Shown in pieces: positions 16,090 to 24,397 of a stretch of 64,000 nt of DNA; within the stretch, counting starts at the first letter, position 1; each line of letters opens with the position of its first letter. The notes below the pieces were generated by a model. That model did not search any database. It had not been told where the DNA came from and was given only the letters and a program-made list of their open reading frames with translations. The position numbers and the translations under genes are program-made. The stretch spans positions 1 to 64,000 of the forward strand of contig NZ_RHHV01000010.1 of the NCBI RefSeq assembly GCF_003710905.1, given 5' to 3'. The DNA comes from Brevibacillus parabrevis. GTDB taxonomy: Bacteria; Bacillota; Bacilli; Brevibacillales; Brevibacillaceae.

Positions 16090-16866
16090 ATGTACGAAAC
16101 GATTCTGTATGAAGTGTCAGAAGGCGTAGCGATTGTCACCTTGAATCGACCGGATAAATTCAACGCTTTTACAGAAGTCATGCACAAGGAAATCATTGCG
16201 GCGCTTAAACAGGCGCAAAAGGATGACGCTGTTCGCTGCATTTTGCTCACAGGCGCAGGCCGGGCTTTCAATGCCGGACAGGACCTGAGCGAAGTTTCTG
16301 GCGGAGACGTGGATTTCGGCGGATTTTTACGCGAGCGTTACAATCCGATGATTTTGCAGATGCACAAAACGGAGAAGCCGATTGTTGCGGCAGTTAACGG
16401 CGTGGCAGCAGGAGCGGGCATGAGTGTGGCGCTCGCTTGCGATATTCGCTTGGCTTCGGAAAAAGCATCTTTTGTCAATGCGTTCGTGGGCATCGGACTT
16501 GTTCCAGACTCGGGCGGTTGCTACTTCCTGCCGCGCATCGTCGGAATCGGCAAGGCGCTGGAACTGGCGATGACCGGAGAAAAAGTATCGGCACAAGAGG
16601 CTCTCGGCATCGGACTCGTCAATCAGGTGTATCCGGCAGAGAGCTTTATGGAAGATGCCCTCGCCTATGCGCGCAAGCTGGCTGCCTTGCCGACGAGAGC
16701 CATCGGGCTGATCAAGCGCGCGATGTACAAAGGGCTGGAAATGGGACTGGAAGAGACGTTGGCCTACGAAGCCTACGCACAAGAGGCTGCGGGCAGCACA
16801 GCCGATCACAAGGAAGGGGTAGCGGCCTTCATGGAAAAACGCGCTCCCCGTTTTACGGGTCGTTAG
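16090..16866 (+). CDS. paaG: Epoxyphenylacetyl-CoA isomerase (PaaG)
   Basis: A 258-residue crotonase-fold isomerase. It converts ring-1,2-epoxyphenylacetyl-CoA into the oxepin form. The usual hydratase glutamates are replaced: AAGAGMSVALACD lacks the first, and IGLVPDSGGCYFLPRIVG places an aspartate near residue 137, as in PaaG isomerases. The oxyanion segment AFNAGQDLSEV is present. It sits between paaF and paaH. The pattern of active-site residues separates it clearly from the two hydratase-like neighbours. Confidence 0.92.
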   Translation: MYETILYEVSEGVAIVTLNRPDKFNAFTEVMHKEIIAALKQAQKDDAVRCILLTGAGRAFNAGQDLSEVSGGDVDFGGFLRERYNPMILQMHKTEKPIVAAVNGVAAGAGMSVALACDIRLASEKASFVNAFVGIGLVPDSGGCYFLPRIVGIGKALELAMTGEKVSAQEALGIGLVNQVYPAESFMEDALAYARKLAALPTRAIGLIKRAMYKGLEMGLEETLAYEAYAQEAAGSTADHKEGVAAFMEKRAPRFTGR

Positions 16867-16887
16867 GCGAAGGGAGGCACAAGTCTA

Positions 16888-17745
16888 GTGAATACAAAAA
16901 CAGTAGGCGTTATCGGTGCGGGCACGATGGGAGCGGGGATCGCTCTCGTCTGCATTCGCAAAGGACATCAGGTCGTGCTTTTGGATGCCAATCAGGCGGT
17001 TTTGGACAAAGCGCTGACCTACTTGCAATCGATCACGGGAAAAGATGTGGAAAAAGGCAAAATCAGCGAGCAGGAAAAAGCGGACATGCTGGACAGGGCA
17101 AAGCTCGTATCAGAGATGGAACAACTGGCGGCGTGCGATATTGTCATCGAAGCCGTGCCGGAGCGGCTCGATTTGAAAAAGGGCATTTTCAGCGAGCTAA
17201 GCCGCATTTGCAGACCGGACGCGCTTTTGCTGACCAATACTTCCTCCATTTCCATTACGCAAATTGCTGGAGGGCTTCCTCATCCCGAGCGCATTCTCGG
17301 GTTTCATTTTTTCAATCCTGCGCCAGTCATGCCGCTCGTCGAAGTAATCCGCGGCAAAAAATCGAGCGAAGACAACGTGCAGGCGGCGTATCGCTTCGCA
17401 ACAGAACTGGGCAAGGTGCCCGTGCTGGTGACAGACACGCCCGGATTTATCGTCAATCGCATCGCGCGTCCGTACTATAACGAGGCGTTGCGCATTTTGG
17501 GCGACCATGTGGCAGAGGTAGAGCAGATCGACCGAATCATGAAACGCGCAGGCGGCTTCAAAATGGGTCCGTTTGAGTTGCAGGACATGATCGGCATCGA
17601 CATCAATTTTGCCACAACGGAATCGGTGTACACCGACTTCTTCCATGAAGGACGATTTAAGCCCAGCCGGATTCAGCAGCGGATGGTTCAGGCCGGCAGC
17701 TTGGGCAGAAAGACGGGGGAAGGCTTCTATGACTATGACAAATAA
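16888..17745 (+). CDS. paaH: 3-hydroxyacyl-CoA dehydrogenase, catalytic half (PaaH)
   Basis: A 285-residue NAD-dependent dehydrogenase that oxidises 3-hydroxyadipyl-CoA to the 3-oxo ester. The Rossmann loop GAGTMGAGIA is at residues 10-19. The catalytic histidine lies in ERILGFHFFNPAPVMPLVEV near residue 139, and the substrate asparagine in IVNRI follows. The C-terminal helical domain ends in KTGEGFYDYDK, so this is a complete single-unit enzyme. The start is GTG 16888 after AGGGAGG. Its last 17 bases overlap the next gene in another frame. Proteobacterial PaaH is one longer chain; here the second part is a separate gene. Confidence 0.92.
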   Translation: MNTKTVGVIGAGTMGAGIALVCIRKGHQVVLLDANQAVLDKALTYLQSITGKDVEKGKISEQEKADMLDRAKLVSEMEQLAACDIVIEAVPERLDLKKGIFSELSRICRPDALLLTNTSSISITQIAGGLPHPERILGFHFFNPAPVMPLVEVIRGKKSSEDNVQAAYRFATELGKVPVLVTDTPGFIVNRIARPYYNEALRILGDHVAEVEQIDRIMKRAGGFKMGPFELQDMIGIDINFATTESVYTDFFHEGRFKPSRIQQRMVQAGSLGRKTGEGFYDYDK

Positions 17746-18484
17746 GGCGGTCGTGCTGACGGGCACAAGCCCGCTTTTTGCAGAGCTGCACCAACTTTTT
17801 GCAGAAAAAGGATATCAAGTGCTGTCCCTGGCGCAAGCCGCCACAAATTCTGCGGCGGTGGCGTTCGCAGTGGAGGTCAGCAATCTCGATTTAGAGCAAA
17901 AGGCTGAGGAGATTCGCCAGTTGGACAGCTTGCTTGCCCCTGATGTGCCGATTCTCACGACTTCGCTTGCGATCACGGCGACAGAGGTCGCTTCCTGGAC
18001 GAAGCATCCCGAGCGGGTGTGCGGGTTCGGCACGCTGGTTCCGCTGGTGGAGCGGGAGCTGATTGAGCTTGCTCCGGCGCTGCAAACAGAAGCGAAGACG
18101 CTGCAAGCAGCGGAAGCTTTTTTCCAGTCGCTTGGCAAAGAAACGGAAGCCGTCAACGACGAGGTCGGGCTGGTTTTCCCGCGCATTCTTTCCCTGATTA
18201 TTAATGAAGCGGCTTTTACGCTGATGGAAAAGGCGGCGACTGCCCGCGATATTGATATTGCCATGAAAAAAGGCACCAACTATCCGTATGGTCCGCTGGA
18301 ATGGGCGGATCGCATCGGATTGGACGAGATTTATGCGATTTCCAGAGGCTTGCAGCGCGACCTCGCGGAAGAGCGCTACCGTACAGCTCCGCTGCTGCGC
18401 AAGCTCGTGCTGGCGGGGCGAGTCGGCGTACGCAGCGGGCAAGGTTTTTACGCATACGAAAGCAAGGCGGAGGCGAAGGCATGA
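17729..18484 (+). CDS. Second half of a split PaaH: degenerate Rossmann plus HCDH C-terminal domain
   Basis: A 251-residue protein starting at ATG 17729 (MTMTNKAVVL), overlapping paaH by 17 bases. Its N-terminal domain follows the 3-hydroxyacyl-CoA dehydrogenase fold (HPERVCGFGTLVPLVERELIELAPA), but the NAD-binding glycine loop reads TGTSPLF, so cofactor binding is doubtful. The C-terminal part is a normal HCDH helical domain (FPRILSLIINEAAFTLMEKAAT, GTNYPYGPLEWADRIGLDEI, SGQGFYAY). This matches the non-catalytic second half of the one-chain PaaH of proteobacteria. It probably pairs with the preceding protein. Confidence 0.75.
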   Translation: MTMTNKAVVLTGTSPLFAELHQLFAEKGYQVLSLAQAATNSAAVAFAVEVSNLDLEQKAEEIRQLDSLLAPDVPILTTSLAITATEVASWTKHPERVCGFGTLVPLVERELIELAPALQTEAKTLQAAEAFFQSLGKETEAVNDEVGLVFPRILSLIINEAAFTLMEKAATARDIDIAMKKGTNYPYGPLEWADRIGLDEIYAISRGLQRDLAEERYRTAPLLRKLVLAGRVGVRSGQGFYAYESKAEAKA

Positions 18485-19680
18485 CGATGAACAGAAACGA
18501 CGTATACGTAGCTGCCGCCGTTCGCACGCCGATCGGCAAGCTCGGGGGCAGTCTGAAGCATACGCCTATGGATGATTTGACTGCGCTCGTGCTGAATGGC
18601 GCCTTGGCGCAGGCAGGGCAAACAGGCGATGCTATCGACGGAGTCATTATGGGGAACGTCATTTCCGCGGGGCCGTTCATCAATATCGCGCGCGTAGGTC
18701 TGTTGAAAGCAGGGTTGCCGGAGAGCGTGCCGGGACTGACAGTGAACCGGGTCTGCGCCTCCGGATTGGAAGCGCTCAATCTGGCTGCACAGTCCATCCA
18801 GACCGGACACAGCCAGGCGATGCTTGCGGGCGGAGTAGAAAATTTGACGCGCTCGCCGTACATCATGGAGAAATTCGAGCAGCCGTACCAGCGCGGGGCA
18901 CAGACGCTGATGGAATCGTTCGGCGGCCCGCGCTCTGCGCCTGTGTCGCTCTACGGAGATTTGACCATGGGCGATACGGCGGAAAACGTTGCCGAAAAGT
19001 TCGGCATCAGCCGCGAGGATCAAGATTTGTTTGCTGCCGAAAGCCAGAGACGTGCTATCGCGGCGATCGATGCCGGCTTGTTCAAGGAAGAAATCATCCC
19101 GGTAGTTTTGCGAGGAAAAAAAGGCGAAGAAACGCTGTTTGATACAGATGAGTTCCCGCGCCGCGATTCCAGTGTGGAGTCGCTTGCCAAGCTGCGCCCT
19201 GCTTTTCGCAAAAACGGCAGCGTGACCGCAGGCAACTCCTCCGGGATCAACGATGGCGCGGCGGCTCTTTTGCTCATGAATGAGGAAATGTTGAAGCGTT
19301 CGGGTACCGCGCCTTTGGGACGCATCGTGCATTTTGCTTGCGCTGGCGTCGACCCGCGCATTATGGGCATAGGACCAGTCGCAGCCATCCGCAAGCTGCT
19401 CGCCGAGGTCAAGCTGTCTGTCGAAGACATTGATCTGTTTGAACTGAATGAAGCTTTTGCCTCCCAGTCGCTCGCCTGCATGCGCGAGCTGGGGCTTGAC
19501 CCAGAGAAGACCAATGTGAACGGCGGTGCCATCGCCTTGGGCCACCCGCTCGGCATGAGCGGCGCTCGTCTGGCAGGCACGCTCCTGTACGAGCTGCGCC
19601 GCCGCAAAAAGAAATACGGAATCGTTTCGCTGTGCATCGGGGGCGGACAGGGACTGGCTACGCTGGTCGAAGCGTTGTAG
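18481..19680 (+). CDS. Thiolase (acetyl-CoA acyltransferase family), copy 1
   Basis: A 399-residue thiolase starting at ATG 18481, four bases overlapping the previous stop (ATGA). Catalytic residues are visible: the nucleophilic cysteine in VNRVCASGLEALN near residue 91, the histidine in GGAIALGHPLGMSG near 351, and the second cysteine in SLCIGGGQG near 384. It cleaves 3-oxoacyl-CoA esters with CoA. The paa pathway needs thiolysis twice, and E. coli uses one enzyme, PaaJ, for both. Here two thiolases lie in tandem and may divide the two substrates. The second copy looks closer to beta-ketoadipyl-CoA thiolase. Confidence 0.9.
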   Translation: MTMNRNDVYVAAAVRTPIGKLGGSLKHTPMDDLTALVLNGALAQAGQTGDAIDGVIMGNVISAGPFINIARVGLLKAGLPESVPGLTVNRVCASGLEALNLAAQSIQTGHSQAMLAGGVENLTRSPYIMEKFEQPYQRGAQTLMESFGGPRSAPVSLYGDLTMGDTAENVAEKFGISREDQDLFAAESQRRAIAAIDAGLFKEEIIPVVLRGKKGEETLFDTDEFPRRDSSVESLAKLRPAFRKNGSVTAGNSSGINDGAAALLLMNEEMLKRSGTAPLGRIVHFACAGVDPRIMGIGPVAAIRKLLAEVKLSVEDIDLFELNEAFASQSLACMRELGLDPEKTNVNGGAIALGHPLGMSGARLAGTLLYELRRRKKKYGIVSLCIGGGQGLATLVEAL

Positions 19681-19718
19681 ATGAATCGGGATGTCCTACT
19701 GTACTGGAGGAGTGGAAG

Positions 19719-20918
19719 ATGAATACACCTGTCATTATCGATGCGATACGCACACCGATCGGACGGATTGGCGGAGCATTGAAAGAGGTGCGCCCGGATG
19801 ATCTGGGCGCTTTGGTTATCCAAAAATTGCTGGAACGAAATCCGCTTGATGTAGGAACGATTGACGATGTCATGATGGGGTGCGCCAATCAGGCGGGCGA
19901 GGATAACCGCAACGTGGCGCGGATGTCGCTGCTTTTGGCTGGCTTGCCTGTCGAAGTGTCTGGCGTGACTGTCAACCGTTTGTGCGGCTCTGGGCTGGAA
20001 GCCGTGAACCAAAGCGCGAACGCGATCAAGGCAGGCGCTGGCGAAGTGTACATTGCCGGCGGACTGGAGAGCATGACGCGCGCACCTTTGGTCATGATGA
20101 AGCCTGGAGCGGCTTTTCAGCGCGGAAATCAGCAACTGGTGGACACGACGCTCGGCTGGCGGCTGGTGAACGATAAAATGAACGAGCTGTATCCGCCGAT
20201 CAGCTTGGGCGAAACAGCCGAAAAGGTTGCCGAGCAATACGGGATCAGCCGCGAAGCGCAGGACGAGTTTGCGCTGCGAAGCCAGCAAAACTACGCGAGA
20301 GCACTGGCGGAAGGAAAATGGGCAGCAGAGATTGTGCCTGTCGAGCTGAGAGGGCGCAAAGGGGATGTCACGCTGTTTGACCGCGACGAACACGCTCGCC
20401 CGGAGACGACGATAGAGCAACTGCAAAAGCTCAAGCCAGCTTTTCAGGCAAACGGCACCGTTACGGCGGGCAATTCCAGCGGTTTGAACGATGGGGCAAG
20501 CGCCCTGCTTATCATGGAGCAAAAGGCGGCTTTGGCTGCTGGGCTTAAACCGCGCGCCCGCATCGTCGCTTCCGCAGTGGCAGGCGTTGATCCTTCTGTC
20601 ATGGGGATTGGGCCGATTCCGGCTACGCACAAGGCGTTGAAGCAGGCGGGACTGTCGCTTGCCGATATCGACCTGTTTGAATTTAACGAAGCTTTTGCCG
20701 CACAAGCGGTAGCTTGCGTGCAAGAGCTGGGAGTCAATCCTGATCTGGTCAATGTCAATGGCGGCGCGATTGCTTTGGGGCATCCGCTCGGAGCTAGTGG
20801 CGCACGTATCCTGACCACGCTTTTGTACGAGATGGAGCGCAGGGAAGCTCGCTATGGTCTGGCTGCCATGTGTATCGGCGTGGGCCAGGGAATCGCGACG
20901 ATTATTGAGCGCGTGTAG
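19719..20918 (+). CDS. paaJ: 3-oxoadipyl-CoA thiolase (PaaJ/PcaF type)
   Basis: A 399-residue thiolase with the nucleophile in VNRLCGSGLEAVNQSA near residue 90, GGAIALGHPLGASGARI near 351 and the second cysteine in MCIGVGQGIA near 385. The VTVNRLCGSGL and MTRAPLVM segments resemble beta-ketoadipyl-CoA thiolases (PaaJ/PcaF), which yield succinyl-CoA and acetyl-CoA in the last step of the pathway. ATG 19719 is supported by TGGAGGAG at 19705-19712. The identity with the other thiolase is moderate and spread along the whole length, so the two are old paralogues. Confidence 0.88.
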   Translation: MNTPVIIDAIRTPIGRIGGALKEVRPDDLGALVIQKLLERNPLDVGTIDDVMMGCANQAGEDNRNVARMSLLLAGLPVEVSGVTVNRLCGSGLEAVNQSANAIKAGAGEVYIAGGLESMTRAPLVMMKPGAAFQRGNQQLVDTTLGWRLVNDKMNELYPPISLGETAEKVAEQYGISREAQDEFALRSQQNYARALAEGKWAAEIVPVELRGRKGDVTLFDRDEHARPETTIEQLQKLKPAFQANGTVTAGNSSGLNDGASALLIMEQKAALAAGLKPRARIVASAVAGVDPSVMGIGPIPATHKALKQAGLSLADIDLFEFNEAFAAQAVACVQELGVNPDLVNVNGGAIALGHPLGASGARILTTLLYEMERREARYGLAAMCIGVGQGIATIIERV

Positions 20919-20951
20919 AAAGCAATCACGCGTGACGAGAGGTGCATGTGC

Positions 20952-21377
20952 GTGAAGGAAGGACTGAAGCCAGGGACGACTGCCGAATTTACGGTGGTCG
21001 TCACAGAGGACATGCTGCCCAAGTTTGCAGGGGAGGTTGTGCATCCGGTCATGTCGACGGTCAGCATGATCTACTACATGGAATGGGCAGGGCGTCAGGT
21101 GATTTTGCCTTATTTGGAAGCGGATGAGGAAGGCTCCGGCTTCGCTGTGGATATCCGCCATGTCGGTCCGGCGGTAGCGGGTCAAGTGGTGACCTTCAAA
21201 GCCGTGTGCCAGGAAGTCACGAAAAATCGGGTGGTGTGCGAGGTGACAGCCGACACCGCCCGGAATCGCGTCGGGGTCGGTTCGTTTACCCAGGCGATTT
21301 TCAACAAGCACGAAATCAGGCGGCGCTTTGAAGCGCTCCAGGCAGAAATCGCTGCGGAAAATAATTGTACAGAATAA
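20952..21377 (+). CDS. FlK-like hotdog thioesterase
   Basis: About 141 residues. The start is GTG 20952 (VKEGLKPGTTAEFTV) behind GAGAGG; ATG 20946 is the alternative. The pattern KxGLKPGTTAEFTVVVTEDM, then STVSMIYYMEWAGRQVILPYLE and the later GVGSFTQAIFN, follows the fluoroacetyl-CoA thioesterase (FlK) branch of hotdog enzymes, including the threonine/glutamate region around MEWA. It ends the first paa operon. Since fluoroacetate is unlikely here, a role in hydrolysing a small or toxic acyl-CoA made during aromatic breakdown is a reasonable guess. Confidence 0.75.
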   Translation: MKEGLKPGTTAEFTVVVTEDMLPKFAGEVVHPVMSTVSMIYYMEWAGRQVILPYLEADEEGSGFAVDIRHVGPAVAGQVVTFKAVCQEVTKNRVVCEVTADTARNRVGVGSFTQAIFNKHEIRRRFEALQAEIAAENNCTE

Positions 21378-21378
21378 A

Positions 21379-21407
21379 TTGACTCTTTTAAAATGTTTTA
21401 ATATAAT
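21379..21407 (+). promoter_or_regulatory. Sigma-A promoter of paaX
   Basis: TTGACT (21379-21384), a 17-base spacer, and a perfect TATAAT (21402-21407). The operator at 21406 begins inside the -10 element. Confidence 0.82.
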
Positions 21408-21426
21408 AACGTTAAAATTACGTTAT
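21406..21426 (+). promoter_or_regulatory. Predicted PaaX operator, copy 2 (best copy)
   Basis: A perfect 7+7 inverted repeat, ATAACGT-TAAAATT-ACGTTAT, covering the end of the -10 and the expected start point. It lies about 100 bases before paaX, which fits autorepression. Confidence 0.65.
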
Positions 21427-21527
21427 ACGATTTTATCGTCATACTCTCAAACGATTCACGCACCTTCTAGAGAATATGGTACAATTTCACAGCATAAAGG
21501 TATGAATCGATTTGGGGGTTGAAGAAC

Positions 21528-22355
21528 GTGAAGCCACAATCCATGCTTTTTACGATTTATGGAGAATATGTTCGCCATTACGGGAGCGAGATCTGGATCG
21601 GCAGCCTGACACGGCTCATGGGAGAATTTGGTCTGTCCGAACCGGCTGTTCGCGCCGCCATTTCCAGGATGCTCCGCCAAGGCTGGCTGGAATCCAGGAA
21701 AGTAGGAAACAAGAGCTACTACTCGGTATCCGAACGTGGGAAAAAACGGCTGGAGGAAGCGGCAGCCCGCATTTATAAAGTCGAGACAGATGTCTGGGAC
21801 GGAAAATGGTGCATCGCCAGCTACAACATACCGGAGGAACGCCGCGCGTTGCGGGATCAGCTGCGCAAGGAACTGGGGTGGATGGGCTTCGGGATGCTGA
21901 CGACGAGCACGTGGATCAGCCCGAACAATCTCGCAGACCGGGTGAAAGAGTTGACCGAGGCGCATGAAATCACCGACCATGTAGAAATTTTCAGCGCGCA
22001 GCATCTGGGCTGGAGCGATCCGAAGCAATTGGTGCAAAAGTGCTGGAACATCGCTGAAATCAACGAGAAGTACAAAGAGTTCATTGACAACTACCGCGAA
22101 CAATTCGAGCAGCTATCCGCGAAAATAGACAGTGGCGAGGAAGTGCCAGACAGCCACTGCTTTGTGGAAAAGACGAAGCTCGTCCATGAATATCGCAAGT
22201 TTTTGTTTATCGACCCGGACTTGCCGCAGGAGCTGCTTCCGGAACTGTGGCTAGGCAAAGAGGCGGATCAATTGTTCCAAAACTATTATCAACGATTAAA
22301 TCCAGGGGCAGTTCGATTCTTCGAGACGGTGTATGAAGTTGCACCTGTGCATTAA
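21528..22355 (+). CDS. paaX: PaaX-family transcriptional repressor
   Basis: A 275-residue regulator with an N-terminal winged helix (SMLFTIYGEYVRHYGSEIWIGSLTRLMGEFGLSEPAVRAAISRMLRQGWLESRKVG) and the long PaaX C-terminal region with TTSTWISPNNLADRV and FIDPDLPQELLPELW. PaaX represses phenylacetate genes and is released by phenylacetyl-CoA, the product of PaaK. GTG 21528 is chosen because a GGGGG run sits 9 bases upstream; TTG 21519 and ATG 21540 are possible. It is a single-gene unit with its own promoter, predicted operator and terminator. Confidence 0.92.
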   Translation: MKPQSMLFTIYGEYVRHYGSEIWIGSLTRLMGEFGLSEPAVRAAISRMLRQGWLESRKVGNKSYYSVSERGKKRLEEAAARIYKVETDVWDGKWCIASYNIPEERRALRDQLRKELGWMGFGMLTTSTWISPNNLADRVKELTEAHEITDHVEIFSAQHLGWSDPKQLVQKCWNIAEINEKYKEFIDNYREQFEQLSAKIDSGEEVPDSHCFVEKTKLVHEYRKFLFIDPDLPQELLPELWLGKEADQLFQNYYQRLNPGAVRFFETVYEVAPVH

Positions 22356-22373
22356 GCGGTTGCTACGAAGAAA

Positions 22374-22403
22374 GCGCCCTAGTGACAAGCTAGGGCATTT
22401 CTT
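22374..22403 (+). terminator. Terminator after paaX
   Basis: GCCCTAG (22376-22382) pairs with CTAGGGC (22390-22396) around TGACAAG, followed by ATTTCTTCTT. Confidence 0.75.
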
Positions 22404-22429
22404 CTTCAATAATATTTCCATTAATTAAA

Positions 22430-22444
22430 ATGTAAGCGTTTTAG
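22430..22444 (+). promoter_or_regulatory. cre-like CcpA site before the liv operon
   Basis: ATGTAAGCGTTTTAG matches the catabolite-responsive element WTGNAARCGNWWWCA at 13 of 15 positions; only the last two bases differ. It lies about 45 bases before livH, a place suited to repression by CcpA when sugars are available. No clear -35/-10 pair could be picked in this AT-rich gap. Confidence 0.45.
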
Positions 22445-22489
22445 ATGGTAGCGGTTAAGGCGCGAAACAAGAGGGGGTACAGCACGAAT

Positions 22490-23368
22490 ATGACGGAACT
22501 GTTGCAGTATGTCGCAAACGGCCTCGTCAGTGGCGGCATTTATGCGATTGTTGCCGTAGGCTTCATCACGATTTACAACGTGAGCAAGGTCATCAATCTC
22601 GCACAGGGTGAGTTTTTGATGCTCGGCGGAATGGTTACGGTAGCTTTGATCGGGATGAATTTGCCTTACGGACTCGCAGCATTGCTTGCCATTCTGGCAG
22701 TAACGGCAATCGGAATCATCATGCAGAAATATGTCATTGATTATGTGAAAAAAGCTAGTCCTATTAGTTTGATAATTTTGACAATAGGAATTTCCACCTT
22801 AATCCGCGGGATCGCCAGCTTTATTTGGGGCAAGGATGCTTTTGCGCTGGAGCCGATTACAAGCAACGAACCCCTCTCGTTCGGGGGCGTGACGATCGCG
22901 ACGCAAAGCGTTTGGATTTTGGCTGCTGTCCTTATCATTTTGTTTCTCCTCTGGTATTTGATGGAAAAGACGATTCTCGGGAAAAAAATCAACGCCTGTT
23001 CGGTCAATCCGATGGCAGCCCGCCTGATGGGGATTTCTCCAACGAAGATGAGCATGCTCGCCTTCGCCATCAGCGGAGCCACCGGAGCTGTTGCCGGAAT
23101 CGTCATCGCACCGCTGAGCGTGACCTCCTACGACATCGGTGTGCTGCTTGGAATCAAAGGCTTTTCCGCCGCGATTCTCGGCGGGTTGGGCAATCCGCTT
23201 GGCGCGGCTGTGGCTGCCTTTTTGCTCGGGATTGTCGAGTCGCTTGGAGCCGGATACGTCAGCTCCGGGATGAAGGACGCCATCGCGTTTCTGGTCTTGA
23301 TCGGCATGCTCCTGGTGAAGCCATCCGGACTCTTCGGAGAGCGCAGCGTGGGGAAAGGAGGGCTATAG
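22490..23368 (+). CDS. livH: LivH-type ABC transporter permease
   Basis: A 292-residue membrane protein of the branched-chain amino acid permease family. It begins MTELLQYVANGLVSGGIYAIVAVGF and contains the family segments NVSKVINLAQGEFLMLGG and KGFSAAILGGLGNPLGAAVAAFLLGIVES. ATG 22490 follows GAGGGGGT at a spacing of 11. It is the first of five transporter genes packed between paaX and paaA. The family moves branched-chain amino acids, amides, urea or aromatic acids, so the position favours an aromatic acid such as phenylacetate, but that is inference. Confidence 0.9.
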   Translation: MTELLQYVANGLVSGGIYAIVAVGFITIYNVSKVINLAQGEFLMLGGMVTVALIGMNLPYGLAALLAILAVTAIGIIMQKYVIDYVKKASPISLIILTIGISTLIRGIASFIWGKDAFALEPITSNEPLSFGGVTIATQSVWILAAVLIILFLLWYLMEKTILGKKINACSVNPMAARLMGISPTKMSMLAFAISGATGAVAGIVIAPLSVTSYDIGVLLGIKGFSAAILGGLGNPLGAAVAAFLLGIVESLGAGYVSSGMKDAIAFLVLIGMLLVKPSGLFGERSVGKGGL

Positions 23369-24397
23369 ATGAAGCAGTTGTTGCAAAAATGGGGAAAAGG
23401 CTTCGGAATTTACGTCGCTTTGATGATCGTTTTCCCGTTTGTGATGCCAGATGAGTATTACCGTTCCGTCGGCATTATTATCGGGCTGCATGCCATCGTG
23501 ACGATCGGGCTGTGCCTGGTGATGGGGCTGGCTGGACAAATTTCGCTCGGACAAGCAGCCTTTTGGGGAATCGGCGCTTACACTTCCGCGGTGTTGACGA
23601 CCAAATACGGGCTGTCGCCATTCGTCGGCCTCATCGCCTCGGCAATTGTTCCTGGGTTGTTTGCCTTCATTCTCGGACGAGCGATAGCGGGGTTGCAAGG
23701 CTACTATCTCGCGATGGCGACGCTGGCATTCGGCTATATCGTCCAGATCGGGATTACCGAATGGGAGCCAGTCACCGGGGGCGCGAGCGGGATGATCAGC
23801 ATCCCGCAGGTTCCGTTCTTCGGAGGCAGCGAGCTGTCCATGTACTATCTGATCTGGGCGGTCGTTACTTGTGTGCTCCTGTTCTCGCTCAACCTGCTGC
23901 ATTCGCGGGTAGGCAGAGCGTTTCGGGCGATTCACAAGAGTGAGATTGCCGCAACCTCAATGGGAATTGACGTGAGCAAGTTCAAGCTGAACGCTTTCGT
24001 CGTCAGCGGCATGTTCGCCGGAATTTCCGGCGGTCTGTACGCTCACTACATGGGGATACTCGATCCGCAGCCTTTTGGACTGCACGAGTCGATCAAATTT
24101 CTCACGATGGTTGTCATCGGCGGGATGACGAGCATATGGGGAGCGTTGATTGGCACGGTACTGATCGGCTTTATCAGCGAGGGACTGATTTTGCTCAGCG
24201 AAGTCATCCCGGGCTTGCAGGGCGATGTCGATACGATTGTTTTCGGCGGCATACTCGTCTTGATTGTCATGTTTATGCCGGAAGGTCTGGTGCCGCGTAT
24301 TCGTTCCGTCTATGAAAAAGCGCAAGCCAAAAAGGCAAAGGAAGCTGCTGTCAAAGCACAGTCTGGTGAGCGAGTGGAAAGGAAGGCGGCAACATGA
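23369..24397 (+). CDS. livM: LivM-type ABC transporter permease
   Basis: A 342-residue multi-helix permease, the partner of the preceding LivH protein. Family features include GLAGQISLGQAAFWGIGAYTSA near residue 52, LQGYYLAMATLAFGYIVQIG near 110 and the EAA-like loop HSRVGRAFRAIHKSEIAATSMGID near 180. It starts on the base after the livH stop and overlaps livG by four bases (ATGA), so the genes are coupled. A charged C-terminal tail (YEKAQAKKAKEAAVKAQ) faces the cytoplasm. Confidence 0.9.
   Translation: MKQLLQKWGKGFGIYVALMIVFPFVMPDEYYRSVGIIIGLHAIVTIGLCLVMGLAGQISLGQAAFWGIGAYTSAVLTTKYGLSPFVGLIASAIVPGLFAFILGRAIAGLQGYYLAMATLAFGYIVQIGITEWEPVTGGASGMISIPQVPFFGGSELSMYYLIWAVVTCVLLFSLNLLHSRVGRAFRAIHKSEIAATSMGIDVSKFKLNAFVVSGMFAGISGGLYAHYMGILDPQPFGLHESIKFLTMVVIGGMTSIWGALIGTVLIGFISEGLILLSEVIPGLQGDVDTIVFGGILVLIVMFMPEGLVPRIRSVYEKAQAKKAKEAAVKAQSGERVERKAAT

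Noticed and set aside
19020-21311. A 763-codon open frame on the minus strand across both thiolase genes.
   Set aside because: It is antisense to two well-formed thiolases with intact catalytic motifs. Its translation is rich in His, Arg and Cys with no domain pattern, typical of a shadow frame in GC-rich DNA.
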